Below, one piece after another: positions 43,053 through 52,111 of a stretch of DNA of 64,000 nt (positions within the stretch are counted from its first letter, which is position 1; the number at the start of each line of letters is the position of its first letter). Source of the stretch: Flaccisagitta enflata (Eukaryota; Chaetognatha; Sagittoidea; Aphragmophora). The notes under the pieces were generated by a model that saw only the letters and a program-made list of their open reading frames with translations, was not told the DNA's origin and searched no databases. The stretch lies in assembly GCA_965153355.1 (NCBI GenBank), contig OZ231126.1, forward strand, positions 39,804,001 through 39,868,000, in the 5' to 3' direction. The translations under genes and the position numbers were made by a program.

Positions 43053-44404
43053 AGAGAAAGAGAAAGAGAGATTGAGAGAGACAGACAGACAGACCATCAG
43101 ACCGACAGAGATTCGGAAGGATGAAAAAACAAATTGACAGACAGACAGACGAGGAAAAGAAGGATCAACGACAGAAGCAAACAGAATCCGTCATTTTTGT
43201 GACAATCTTATTTTGCCGTTTTTGACGAGAGACGATTTTCGCTTTTGCAATTTTCTCAATCAGAAATGCCAACCCTCAAAAAATTAGGTGAATTGGGATG
43301 AGATCTCGTCTCTCAATTCATATGAAAGTTACGAACATCAGTCCAGGTTAATGATAACTACAATTCAAAACATATCATTCTTCACAGAATTTTGCTGAAA
43401 AAGTACAACTAAGGGCTCCGTATTGCTAGTGAACTGAATAAACTGATAATGTTTTGCTTAAGGCTCGTATAACAAAAGTGGTCCAAAATCAGAGGAAATA
43501 CACACCCTTTTCATAGTTTCTCACCTTCCACCGTGCAAAAAGACAATCACAGGTTTGAGTGTCTTTTGTTTTCTTTTTGATCTCCGTGTGTTTTCGGCTC
43601 GATTGCCCTCTTGAGGGGTGTTTGGGAATTGCTGTTGGCTTTTGTTCAATTCTCGCGATTCAAAAATGTTCAACTGGAGACAATCTTCGCTGGTTTCCAC
43701 CTCCAACCTGTGCAAGTGCGAACTAAAGTTATAAATGACTGAGGACCGAGGACAACTTCTTTACCAATTATGTTTTTGAAACCATGGCAATGTTCCTTCA
43801 CCTTGAAAACTCAAACTGTGGGCATCTGTTGGCTGGCTTTGTGGCATCTCTGACGCCCCTCCAAGGTTTTGGAGGAAGAGGAGGATGAAAACGTTTGTGT
43901 TCCAGAGGTGAATCTGCAAACGGAACTCCTGATAAAGAAACAATATAAAAAAATTACACAATAATAAATCCCCTCACCGGCCGCGTGTCATCGCCATCTT
44001 TATTAAAAACTTAAGTTTCATAGGAGAGGTCAGGGGGGTTAGGAAAATAATTGATAAGGAAAGCAAAAAAAAAACCCCCCCAAAAAAAACCAAAAAAAAA
44101 AAAAAAAAACATAAAAAAACTCAACAAAGTACAGATGCAAGGCGGCGACATCATCGAAGATCCAAATTAATACACCCACCAGAACCATAATTACAATACG
44201 AATTTCGTATTTATGCCGTTTCCACGTCATTTCATCTCAACTACATTTCATCGTTGCTGTTGTATTGATATTTTTGCCATTAAAGCCCTTTACGTGCCAT
44301 CACGATTTCTTTACCTGTGAAAACGGCCACGGTCCGATTACTGCCCAAAATTCGTCTCAGTCGACCTTTCAGGAGACCGAATTGAGTGCTAACGAAAATG
44401 TCAC
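32415..44404 (-). CDS. Neuroligin/cholinesterase-like adhesion protein, 13 exons, nucleophile serine lost
   Basis: This gene has an alpha/beta-hydrolase ectodomain of the carboxylesterase B family. The exons are 44404-44315, 43928-43802, 43707-43525, 42953-42771, 41359-41313, 40826-40639, 39806-39621, 39317-39262, 39074-38963, 37882-37762, 36718-36391, 33205-33041 and 32535-32415. Phases match at all twelve junctions. Landmarks in order are [111 protein letters not shown] and VKDHFRAQK. The nucleophile elbow reads G-A-E-A-G where enzymes have G-E-S-A-G, so the catalytic Ser is Glu and hydrolysis is not expected. The final motif resembles RDHYRATK of neuroligins. The signal-peptide exon (right of 44404) and the last exon(s) with any membrane segment (left of 32415) were not found. 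Confidence 0.85.
32690..33080 (-). repeat. Diverged copies of the triad-histidine exon tail
   Basis: The exon end (plus strand ACCCGGATCTGATGAAATTG at 33039) has relatives near 32766 (CCGGATCTCATGTCATTGTT), near 32848 and near 32720. The copies lie 80-190 bp apart, all in the downstream intron. Confidence 0.7.
33041..33205 (-). CDS. Esterase-like gene exon with the triad histidine
   Basis: The acceptor CACCCTGGCAG (phase 2) is followed by [40 protein letters not shown] and [15 protein letters not shown]. The His of ASHLDE is the triad histidine position and is retained. The donor is GTGAGAATG. Confidence 0.88.
33320..36165. mobile_element. 2.8-kb inverted-repeat element in an esterase-like intron
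   Basis: The ends are ACAGACTGGGCCGTAGGACC and inverse. Arms of about 1.35 kb are mirrored throughout (for example GCCGCCACCCCCCCTAAAAT at 33442 and its inverse near 36020), with a short centre near 34700. Each arm also contains diverged direct repeats of a module with TTAGCTCTTGAGCT. The element sits between two GAAT arrays (33250-33300 and 36170-36330). Confidence 0.93.
36170..36340. repeat. GAAT microsatellite
   Basis: Impure GAAT/GAAC/GGAAT units to the right of the 2.8-kb foldback. Confidence 0.95.
36391..36718 (-). CDS. Esterase-like gene exon with serine-rich insert
   Basis: The acceptor TTCTCCAG gives the right phase (1) and the donor is GTAAAT. About 90 residues of Ser/Thr/Asp-rich low-complexity sequence, including a poly-Ser run encoded by TCC repeats, precede the conserved [14 protein letters not shown]. 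The insert lies on a surface loop just before the strand that leads to the triad histidine. The acceptor could also lie a few codons either side. Confidence 0.72.
37085..37535 (+). mobile_element. Family B element
   Basis: TTTTTGGGCAGCGGCCCCAA and CGATGTCCTGTCCAGGG are mirrored by CACAGGATATCGGCTCTTTG and GGGGCCGCTGCCC. The middle repeats TCCCATTGAATAACATGGAA (37200-37360). The end is CGGGTACCGCTGACCATG. Confidence 0.85.
37571..37740 (+). mobile_element. Family A, 5' part only
   Basis: ACAAGGCCGGATAAACGGCT and GGGCAGGGACAGCGAC are present but no hairpin end is found. It ends next to an esterase-like exon. Confidence 0.6.
37762..37882 (-). CDS. Esterase-like gene exon ([10 protein letters not shown])
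   Basis: The acceptor TTTTTCATCTCAG is followed by [20 protein letters not shown] and [20 protein letters not shown]. This matches the EA...YxDW...R..L..LxxD segment of cholinesterases and neuroligins. Confidence 0.85.
38043..38840 (+). mobile_element. Family B element with long inverted ends, inserted in exon-tail repeats
   Basis: The left end GGGCAGCGGCCCCGAAGGGG, then GACGAAGTCCTGTAGAACAC and AGGGGGAATCTGTCCGTCCG, is mirrored exactly at 38700-38775 (about 62 bp). Inside is a 21-bp minisatellite GACCCAGATTCTGGCCTC (38290-38600). It interrupts the intronic copies of the exon tail at 37955-38040 and 38855-39010. Confidence 0.92.
38855..39010 (-). repeat. 54-bp tandem repeat, three copies of exon tail plus donor
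   Basis: Donor sites lie at 38962 and 38908 with a third, decayed copy further left. The frame stays open across all three copies as an 18-residue unit of the type [16 protein letters not shown]. Two more diverged copies (37955-38040) lie on the far side of an inserted family B element. Confidence 0.9.
38963..39074 (-). CDS. Esterase-like gene exon with repeated 3' end
   Basis: Thirty-seven codons encode [20 protein letters not shown] and [17 protein letters not shown]. The acceptor is CGTTTCAG and the donor GTAAGA. The last 18 codons recur twice downstream as an open, in-frame 54-bp repeat. Confidence 0.75.
39262..39317 (-). CDS. Esterase-like gene short exon (GTTKDD motif)
   Basis: Eighteen codons encode [18 protein letters not shown] between the acceptor CAG and the donor GTGAGC. 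Enzymes have GTxKDE here, with Glu as the triad acid; this copy has Asp. Confidence 0.85.
39621..39806 (-). CDS. Esterase-like gene exon (CLR motif)
   Basis: Sixty-two codons, phase 0/0, acceptor TGTTTCTCAG and donor GTCAGT. The exon encodes [37 protein letters not shown] and [12 protein letters not shown], matching the CLR...PVxDGxF...P segment of the family. Confidence 0.85.
40407..40674 (-). repeat. 67-bp tandem repeat, four copies of exon tail plus donor
   Basis: Splice-donor GT dinucleotides lie at 40638, 40571, 40504 and 40437, exactly 67 bp apart. Each is preceded by CGGAATCCGATGCCAGATTG. The first belongs to the esterase-like exon; the other three are intronic copies and are almost identical. 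Confidence 0.95.
40639..40826 (-). CDS. Esterase-like gene exon with the altered nucleophile elbow
   Basis: The acceptor CCACCATCAG completes GGC, giving [20 protein letters not shown], then [17 protein letters not shown]. The canonical GESAG is GAEAG here, so the nucleophile position holds Glu. The donor GTAAGAAAAC is repeated three more times at 67-bp spacing downstream. Confidence 0.9.
40985..41335 (-). repeat. Degenerate repeats of the micro-exon end
   Basis: The plus-strand phrase CATTGCGCCACTTACCCATG at the exon border has relatives at 41034 (CATCGCGCCAACTTCCCATG), around 41145-41200 and around 41262. The period is irregular at about 50-60 bp. Confidence 0.6.
41313..41359 (-). CDS. Esterase-like gene micro-exon before the nucleophile elbow
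   Basis: This is a 47-base exon with acceptor TCTGATCAG and donor GTAAGTGG. It encodes [15 protein letters not shown]; family members have ENIxxFGGDPxxVTLFG at this point. It is too short for an open-frame scan and was found by motif and phase. Confidence 0.88.
41457..41658 (+). mobile_element. Family A element
   Basis: It runs from AACAAGGCCGGATACACGGC, through GTCGCGTGCG and a GGAC/CGAC array, to GCGCGTAGCACGCGACTAAA. Confidence 0.88.
41862..41977 (+). mobile_element. Family A element lacking the GGAC array
   Basis: ATTAGGCCGTATAAACTCCC, CGCGGACGGGTGGGCAGGGG and the hairpin GTCGCGAGTCCGCGAC plus TAAAAA are all present. At the array position only GACGCAGCAAGG is found. Confidence 0.85.
42771..42953 (-). 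CDS. Esterase-like gene exon (NYRLG...GNFGLLDQ)
   Basis: The acceptor CATATCAG is preceded by a pyrimidine tract formed by a long CT microsatellite. The donor is GTAGAAATG. The exon encodes [20 protein letters not shown], then [20 protein letters not shown] and [17 protein letters not shown], near-diagnostic of carboxylesterase B folds. Confidence 0.93.
42978..43075. repeat. GA microsatellite upstream of an acceptor
   Basis: GA and GAAAGA units. On the minus strand this is the CT tract that leads into the exon at 42953. Confidence 0.97.
43525..43707 (-). CDS. Esterase-like gene exon (SEDCL and HGG)
   Basis: The acceptor is CTTGCACAG and the donor GTGAGA, phase 2 at both ends. The exon encodes [15 protein letters not shown] and ends in [10 protein letters not shown]. 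Between them is a hydrophilic insert of about 35 residues rich in Gln, Asn, Arg and Lys, longer than in typical family members. Confidence 0.88.
43802..43928 (-). CDS. Esterase-like gene exon (GVPFA motif)
   Basis: The acceptor is TTTATCAG and the donor GTGAAG. The exon encodes [20 protein letters not shown], then [18 protein letters not shown], the standard PPxPWxGVRDAT...CPQ region. The Cys should pair with the Cys of SEDCLQLN. Confidence 0.88.
44315..44404 (-). CDS. Esterase-like gene, first recognised exon
   Basis: The acceptor is CCACCAG and the donor GTAAAG. The exon encodes [20 protein letters not shown] and RTVAVFT, the conserved strand before the GIPYA motif. The signal peptide must come from an exon further right. 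Confidence 0.8.
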
Positions 44405-44474
44405 CTGGTGGTAAAAAAGGGGAACTAAGTCGTTAAACAAAATGAAAAGACAAATGAGCACTGACGGGAGGAAA

Positions 44475-44699
<225 letters not shown>

Positions 44700-44890
44700 C
44701 GGTCACATCGAGGAATAGGAGAAGTCAGACGTGACAGGTTTCAAAAGTAGAAAGATTTCATTCATAACCAAAATATTTCTTATGTGTGTCCTAGCACATC
44801 TATTACGGTCACGTCTGGGTCACGTAGTAGGAGAGTTAGCGTCCTTTTGTATTTTGTTTTTAGCGGTCAATCACTCGAAAGCGGGTAACA

Positions 44891-44997
44891 AGTTAGGGTT
44901 AGGGATAGGGTTAGTGTTAGGGTTAGGGATAAGGTCAGGGATAGTCTTAGGGATCGGGTTAGGGTTAGGGTTAGGGCTAGTGTTAGATTTAGGGGTG
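44891..44997 (+). repeat. Interstitial telomeric repeat, TTAGGG orientation
   Basis: About 17 perfect and variant TTAGGG units (TTAGGG, GATAGGG, GTTAGTG, GGATCGGG). Confidence 0.9.
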
Positions 44998-45218
44998 TTT
45001 TAAAGCTTAATATCTACTTGCCGATTGAAAGTTTGCTCTGGCGGAATTTTCGGGAAACTCAAGTGCGATACTTCCTCTACAAAATGACCCATGTCTGTCC
45101 GTCTGTCTGTCCGTCAGTCACGCAAACGTTAAGACCGAGCAAAAGGGCGATTCTGATGTCTTTCCTCATTCCTGTCTCTCGCTTTCCTGCTTTCGTTTTC
45201 ATTCCTTTCTTGTTTCTT

Positions 45219-45300
45219 TTATTCATTCATTCATTCATTCATTCATTCATTCATTCATTCATTCATTCATTCATTCATTCATTCATTCATTCATTCATAC
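45219..45300. repeat. ATTC microsatellite
   Basis: About 20 pure units. Confidence 0.97.
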
Positions 45301-45419
45301 GTCAAAAACATTCATTCATACGTCAAAAACATTCATCAATTAAAAATGTTCAACCATTCATCCTTAATCAGCGAGGCGCACATATTGGCCATAACTTGGC
45401 CTTGTTCATCTTGTCATAA

Positions 45420-46320
45420 TTATAAGACTTTCAACAGAGCAATAAATGGTAATCACACAATAATAACAACATCGTTGATGATGTCATCTTACATTTGACC
45501 AAATAATCAGGAATGAAAAATAAATATATGAAAAGCTTTGATAGGCGGAATATGAAACTGAGGACCAAGCAAGCCTTCTGTTTGCATTTCATTAAAAGCG
45601 GGTCATACCCACAAATTCTCTCCACAGTGGGAGGAGATAGTCTTCCACAAATTATTATTTGGTTTTCTATACACAATTTGTATCTTATGGATATGATAGG
45701 AGAAGATTCATTATAAATTGAGTTGCAATTTCTTGTCATATTTCATGGTCAGTGTGAATGAGTCACTCATGCAAAGGGAAGGGTTTGTTATTCGGAAAAA
45801 ATTTCTAAGACGATACAGATCTTTTGTTTCTTTCGAGTTTCCCAGCTTGGGCGAAGCTTTAATTCAAGTAGATTCGGGTTGAAATGTATAAGACCCAGCC
45901 CTCACCTAGCCCTAACGCTAGCCCTAACCCCGACCCCAACCTTAACCCTAACCCTACCCCTAACCCTAAATAAAAAAAACCGCTTAGAAAGTCAGTAAAA
46001 CAAAAGACATCACCGAATTGGAAAAGAGTACCTGTTAGTCTTAGCGCTTATTCTTTCAGCATCTGATGGCATTATGGGCTTCATGGCAGTATATTCTTAT
46101 GATTTGATCACAATCAATTCATCCCTCAGTCTCCCTACCAACAGGCTGTATGACAGAACTCCAAACAGCAGCCGAAATCGAATCTTTGAAAGGATTCTAA
46201 AATTCCAACTCTATGTCCTCTTGAGTAAACAGAGAAAAGTTCTTTATTTTGGGGCGACGGAAGAAGATTTTTCAGTGATATCACTCAAAATCGAAGTCAA
46301 TTTCATAAGTTTACCCATCT
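45420..46320. other. Spacer around the CCCTAA tract
   Basis: I see no gene or recognised repeat here apart from the CCCTAA tract. The open frames on both strands lack motifs and splice support. Confidence 0.4.
45904..45970 (-). repeat. Interstitial telomeric repeat, CCCTAA orientation
   Basis: About 11 CCCTAA units and variants, pointing towards the TTAGGG tract 0.9 kb to the left. Confidence 0.9.
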
Positions 46321-46321
46321 T

Positions 46322-46425
46322 TTCATTCATTCATTCATTCATTCATTCATTCATTCATTCATTCATTCATTCATTCATTCATTCATTCATTCATTCATTC
46401 ATTTGTTCATTCATTCATTCATCCG
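46322..46425. repeat. ATTC microsatellite
   Basis: About 25 units, one interruption. Confidence 0.97.
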
Positions 46426-46884
46426 TACAGACAGACGTCTGGAAATTCACCACTGTGTCTTACAGTTGCCAAAAAGCGGCAAAAAGTTACAAGGCTGACT
46501 TTTGGCCAAGAATAGTCATTTCAAGGCTCAGGAATGCGTATTTTGAGCCTAAAATGGTTACTTCAGGTACTCTGAAACGGATATTCCAGAGCTCATTTTG
46601 GTCAAAACTATGTGGTTTTAGTGCCCCCGTATGTTGATTTTTGGACTTAAAATGGCTACTTCAGGAGGGCGAGGGGTAGGGAGGTAAGATTGAAAATTGC
46701 AGAAATTGCCCTTTGTGAATTAAAAAGTCTTGTGACTCTCCAGGGCCGCTGTCTAAAAAACGTGTTCCCGACATTTTTACAAAGTCACAATCCAAGAGAT
46801 CATTCAAAAGAAATGATATCGAGTTGATACAACTTTTACCGCACATCATTTTGATAGACCTTTCTTCAATCCGATTCAACCTAC

Positions 46885-47005
46885 CAATGTTTCCTTGTTT
46901 TAATATTTTCGGCGTTGGACAAGGAGATTTGGTGATCTTTTGCAGGTTTGGAATTAGCTGATTCCACAGTGCCAGCGTTTTCAAATAGTCGGCCGTTACT
47001 TGGGT
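46885..47005 (-). CDS. Putative terminal-region exon of the second esterase-like gene
   Basis: The acceptor CATCCTTTCAG is followed in phase 0 by TQVTADYLKTLALWNQLIPN and LQKITKSPCPTPKILKQG. LALWNQLIPNL resembles the FWNxLIPxL segment that ends many carboxylesterases and follows the VRDHYRATK motif. The donor GTAGGT was chosen for position only. Confidence 0.4.
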
Positions 47006-47206
47006 CTGAAAGGATGCGAACAATAGGTGAATGGATGAATGAATGAATGAATGAATGAATGAATGAATGAATGAATGAATGAATGAATGAATGAATGAAT
47101 GAATGAATGAATGAATGAATGAATGAATGAATGAATGAATGGATTAATTCCACAACGCCAGCGCTTTCGAGCAGATGGTCTTTACATGGGTCTGAATGAT
47201 GTGCAG
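46950..47206 (-). repeat. Duplicated acceptor and exon head flanking a GAAT array
   Basis: Two related 50-bp segments (CCAGCG-TTT...GGGTCTGAA on the plus strand) lie at 46960-47010 and 47153-47205, on either side of a GAAT microsatellite at 47037-47140. Each has CAG/ACCCA at the same point on the minus strand. Confidence 0.7.
47033..47141. repeat. GAAT microsatellite
   Basis: About 26 units, flanked by a duplicated acceptor segment. Confidence 0.97.
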
Positions 47207-47567
47207 GGTCAGGGGGCGGAAAAAGGGTGATGTCAATAAACCCGTGTTATTGATTTCTGACGATCGGCCCGATCGGGCATAAATCAAGAGGAAGAAACCT
47301 ACTTCGTATCCTCTGTCTAGTTCGTAAACAAACGAAATGTTCCTCTCAAAGGAATCCCGAGACAAATTGGCAAATCAAAACCGACAATAGAAAGGAAGGT
47401 AGAAAGAGGGATTGAGAAGAGGCAAGGAAGAAAAGAAATAAGTTAAGGAAAAAAAAATGAAAAGATTGGTTATGGTGGGGGGGGGGGGAGAAAGGTACTG
47501 GATAGGAAAAAAGAAAGAAAAGGATTTGGTGGTGGAGTTGAAAAAAAAAGGCGGATAAAATAAATAG

Positions 47568-48032
47568 TCGCAAAAGCGTTAGGTGGTCAGCGGTACCCGT
47601 GCCCTGCTTAGGTAGATCATGGTTGTAGTTGAGGATGGGATGACCTATGCTTTCACACAGGGGAATTTTCTCCTTCTCCTTCTCCTCCTCCTCCTCCTTC
47701 TCCGTCCATCCTTCCCCAACCTCCACGCACATGTCTCAGCTTTGAAGCCCATATCCCAGTCTTGAGGCCCAAATCCCTCAAAGTTGGGATTTGGGCCTCA
47801 AAGATGGGATTTTGGCCTTAAGATGGGATTTGGGCTCTAAAGTTGGGATTTGGGCCTCATGACAGGGATTTGGGCCTCAAGGCTGGGATTTGGGCCTCAA
47901 GGCTGGGATCTGGGCCTCAAGGCTGAGATATGGGCCAGGAGGTGGGGAAGAAGAGGGGAGGAGGAGAAGGAGAAAATTCCCCTATGTGAAAGCATAGGTC
48001 ATCGACCCCTTCGGGGCCGCTGCCCAAAAGGA
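47568..48032 (-). mobile_element. Family B element with GGCCTC minisatellite
   Basis: The outer ends and CCTATGCTTTCACACAGGGG are the same as at 31943. The minisatellite at 47745-47935 uses the same GGATTTGGGCCTCAAGGCTG unit but with its own copy order. Confidence 0.9.
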
Positions 48033-48039
48033 GGGGATG

Positions 48040-48720
48040 AAAGAGTGAAGAAAAAAGAAAAAAAAAGAATAAGTTCCCTCGGGATTTGTTTTCATAACGA
48101 CTGATTCCATCCCACTTCCTTCAAATTTAATCCTGAAACTTATTTTTTCATTCTTTTTTTACCTCTGTTTTCTGCCTCCGAGCTTAAGTTGAGCTTCAGA
48201 AAGCGCTCTACCGTTTCTCAACAACTTTACAATGCGGCAAAAACGGTTCGGGTTAAGAATATACACCACCTTAGATCTTAAATATGTTTCGAACACAAGA
48301 AAGGCTTTATTTTCTCAGGCTTGGTATTCTCTGATGCGGAAGAGAAAATAAGGCAAGTTAGGTTCGCAAAATTAGTGAGTTATTGGACAGACGGACCGAA
48401 AACGACCTATATAGCTATAAAGTTTGAATCAGGTGAGAAAAGGAATGAGGAATAATCCCACGTGGAATGATGATTTGTCTTTCGGTAGGACTTGAACTCT
48501 TAGACATGACCTGGAATTGAGAACATTGTGTCATTGTCAAAAACAGAGAGGAAAAATAATCATTGATAACATAATCACAATTGATGTTAATCATGAAATT
48601 AAGTTATTGACATAATGTGTATTTAGGTAATATTGCACTTATTCGTTTATTCATTCATTCATTCATTCAGTTATGCAATTATGTAATATTGAAATACGGA
48701 GCGCGCGACTGTTACCCCGT
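48040..48720. other. No gene recognised
   Basis: This is the likely intron of the second esterase-like gene; only a short ATTC run near 48650 stands out. Confidence 0.35.
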
Positions 48721-48729
48721 TGGGCTTCT

Positions 48730-49190
48730 TACTGAATACACTTTTTTTATAAGAACATCATTTTTTGGGCAATCCTTCAAAGTTCTAAAATTTTGAGCAG
48801 TTTCAAGGGTTAAATGTTCTTAAATTGTCCTTAATTCAAACGCACTTTTTAGCCTTCAATTAAGGTTCTTAATTAGTTTAAGTTTGTCATAAAGAAGAAA
48901 ATGTTAATAAAACAATAAAGCAGCAGGTTTAAACATTTTTAGTGAATTAAAATCAATAAAAGTAGAAAGATACATGCTATATGAATTGAGACATGATTTG
49001 CTGAACAGAGTCTATTTATTAAGAACAATCAATTAAAAAAAAACACAACAAAATGTTCTTATATTTAAGATTTAAAGCTTAATATTCTTAAATTTTTGAA
49101 GAATTGAAGCCTTCCAATGTTCTTACCATGTACTTAAATTACTGACAATTTGAAGCCTAACGTTCTTACAAACTTGGTTCTCATAAAAAA
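48730..49190. mobile_element. Family D element
   Basis: The element runs from CTTTTTTTATAAGAACATCA to CTTGGTTCTCATAAAAAAC and is AT-rich with repeated TTCTTAA words. The right end abuts a family A copy. Confidence 0.75.
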
Positions 49191-49497
49191 CAAGGCCGGA
49201 TACACAGGCCAAGACGGTGCGCCGAGCGTTACTAATTCATAGCTATCCCTAGCTCTATCAGACCTATCCCTAGCTCTATCAGACCTATCTTCAGCTCGAT
49301 CAGACCTATTCCCAGCTCTATCAGACCTATCCCAAGACCTATCCGACCTATCACCAGACCTATCCGACCTATCACCAGACCTATCTGACCTATCCCCAGC
49401 TCTACCAGACCTAACCGTAGCTGATTAAGTGTTATATTTTTAGCAATTTTTCATTCGAGCGTGACCGACGGATGGACGGACGGACAGAGCTTCTTAT
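49190..49497 (+). mobile_element. Family A-like element with 20-bp minisatellite
   Basis: It starts AACAAGGCCGGATACACAGG. The middle (49245-49425) is a run of CTATCAGACCTATCCCTAG-type 20-21-bp units, then GACGGACGGACAGAGC. The hairpin end is missing and the element passes straight into a GAAT array. Confidence 0.75.
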
Positions 49498-50045
49498 ATG
49501 AATGAATGAATGAATGAATGAATGAATGAATGAATGAATGAATGAATGAATATGAATATGAATGAAAATGAATGAATAAGTGAATGAATATGAATGAAAA
49601 TGAATGAATAAGTGAATGAATATGAATAAATGAATGAATGAATATGAATATGAATGAAAATGAATGAATGAATGAATGAATGAATATGAATAAATGAGTA
49701 TGAATAAATGAATGAATGAGTATGAATGAATGAATGAATGAATATGAATATGAATGAATGAATGAATATGAATATGAATGAATGAATATGAATGAATATG
49801 AATGAATGAATGAATGAATGAATGAATGAATAAAAGAATGAATGAATGAATATGAATGAATATATGAATATGAATGAATATATGAATATGAATGAATGAA
49901 TGAGTATGAATGAATATGAATGAATATTGATATGAATGAATATGAATATGAATGAATATGAATGAATATGAATATGAATGAATATGAATATGAATGAATA
50001 TGAATATGAATGAATATGAATATGAATGAATGAATGAATGAATGA
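49498..50045. repeat. Complex TGAA/TATGAA array
   Basis: GAATGAAT runs are interrupted by TATGAATATGAATGAA in a semi-regular higher-order pattern. Two diverged 120-bp copies with AGTAACATGATATATGAAAA and AGTAACATGACCTATGAAAA follow to 50270. Confidence 0.9.
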
Positions 50046-50339
50046 ATGAATGATGAGTAACATGATATATGAAAAAGATGAGTTCTGAAGTGACTTAACC
50101 GTAGAAAAATATGATGAATGAAATGAATGAAGGATTGAATGAATGAATGAATAAATGAGGGGTGAATGAATGACGAGTAACATGACCTATGAAAAAGATG
50201 AGTTTTGAAGTGACTTAACTGTAGAAAAAACTGATGAATGAAATAAATGAACGAATGAATGAATGAAAACAATCATGAGGAAATGGCTCTAGCGTTTTTT
50301 CCGAATCATTTTCGATCATTTTCGCCTTTTTCAGAGATT

Positions 50340-50438
50340 TTCAACTCGAGCGTTACGTGACCGACCGACCGACCGACCAACCAACCGACCGACCGACAGA
50401 CAGAGCCTCTTATAGAGGTGCTATGGCGCACCTAAAAA
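50340..50438 (+). mobile_element. Family A variant with AGGTGC stem
   Basis: The 3' end is AGAGGTGCTATGGCGCACCT plus AAAAAG, a third stem sequence in the same position. A GACC/AACC array precedes it. Confidence 0.75.
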
Positions 50439-50573
50439 GTGTATCTTTTCCGTTTTCCGTTTTACTATTTTTCTCTCCTTGCCCATTTTCAGTAATATCA
50501 CTGGCTGCCTCCGAAAAGATTTTTTTCTCCCAAAAGTAGAATCTTATTGGAAATTTTTTCACCCTCGCGTTGC

Positions 50574-50770
50574 TTTTTAGTTGCGGACACGCAACTCTAT
50601 AAGAGGCTTTGTCCATCTATTCGTCGGTCCGTCTGTCGGTCTATGAACAGGAGTTGAAAAGTGGAAAAATGAGCATTTTAGTTTCTTTTTGAGGATGGTG
50701 TGGGTGTGGATGGGGGTTGGACGCCCTGCCCACCCGTCCGCAACGATATTGTCACCCCGAGTCACTTATT
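50574..50770 (-). mobile_element. Family A element
   Basis: The hairpin end TTTTTAGTTGCGGACACGCA is followed by AAGAGGCTTTGTCC, then CTGCCCACCCGTCCGCAACG and GTCACCCCGAGTCACTT. Confidence 0.92.
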
Positions 50771-50779
50771 TCTAAGCGT

Positions 50780-52105
50780 CCGACGGTCTTTCTGTGAGTT
50801 TATTTGTAAGATACGAGAATTTTGCGACACAAGAAGATACACATCAAAACACAAAGAAATGTCAAACATTACAAAATATCTCAGAAAGTTATCATTTCCA
50901 TCTATCGGTCATCGTAAATAATCGACTCATCAGTTATAACTTATTACTATTAGTCATTACTGTAAAAATTGAGTTCCCCCTATCCCCACAGGTGGAAAAA
51001 AATTCATATGGGGAAATACGATATACATAAGGGGTAAAAGAGAAGCCTGAAAAAGAAGATTGAAGGATATTTTACTCTTTTGGTAGTTCCATGATGACAT
51101 ATGATTCTTACAGCATGATTTGATACTATTCGATACCAAAAATGCACTGTCTTCATCTGTGGGGAGATCAAAGATTCTTTCACGTGATGTAAAAAAACGT
51201 GATGCGAAGCGATACATGTAAAAAATCTGGTGAAGTGAGAGAAATCAAAGGCGACTCAATTATATCCACCCCTGCTGATGAGTTATCCATCACGGGTGAA
51301 AGAGCGAAGTTTCAAGTTATTTCGGCAGAAATTTTGAGTATAAATATGACGCAAAACCAAATGTGAGCGATGCTACCTGAGGAGAAAATACGGCAACGCG
51401 GCCAACACCCATGCCGTTTTAGTATTTTTCTCTCCTCGCCCATTTTCAGTAATATCACTGGCTGCCTACACCCAGAAAAAGCAATCTTGAGAAGAGAAAA
51501 TCCCAATAATAATACCTCTCCAACTCTTCCTTTTTCTCTCTACAATAATATTTTTTTTTGAATACTTCTTCTTTTCTTTTTTCTCTCTAGCAGCTCATCA
51601 AGAACTCATTTCAACTCCTTCTCTCCTTAAGTCCAATAAAGCGATGATGAATCGATATCTTTCCGAGGACGGCACACGCCCATGCGTGCCAATACAGGGT
51701 GAACAACCTCAAGTGGGGAAAAGTAAAAGCTAATTCCTCTTGAACCACTGGTGGGGAGCTGCCTGACATTTGTTTTTTCTTCTTTGGTTTGTAAGAAATG
51801 AGAAATCAAAGCAGTTGAAAAAGTTGTGAAGGTTTCTCTCCATCTGCAGAAAATGATTTTTTGATTCTCAATCACATTGGCGTTTGAGACATGGAAATGC
51901 CATGGCAACATAAAACTGGATAGAAAAATACAAACATTTATGCTTCTGTTGGTGCTTCAGTTTAAAATCAAGATCATAATATTTGGTCGATGTATTGAGA
52001 ATTTACAGATGAAAGAATGAAAAAACACCATGTAGGAGCTTCAAAGAAATCAGGTCTGAAAGTTATTTTTAAGAGACTTTCATCTTCGGATTTTTTTTTC
52101 TATTT
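50780..52105. other. Mostly unrecognised; one duplicated 53-bp segment
   Basis: The segment TCAGTAATATCACTGGCTGC with its left flank occurs at 50458-50510 and 51418-51471. On the minus strand it reads AASDITENGxGEKN after a possible acceptor GGGTGTAG, and may be an exon of the second esterase-like gene. This is not established. Confidence 0.35.
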
Positions 52106-52111
52106 TAGAGT

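Noticed and set aside
45018-45419. 133-residue plus frame near the telomeric tract
   Set aside because: Half is ATTC repeat translated as FIHS and the rest lacks motifs or splice support.
49451-50272. Two overlapping 229-273-residue frames rich in FIHS
   Set aside because: They are translations of the GAAT/TATGAA array, open in several frames.
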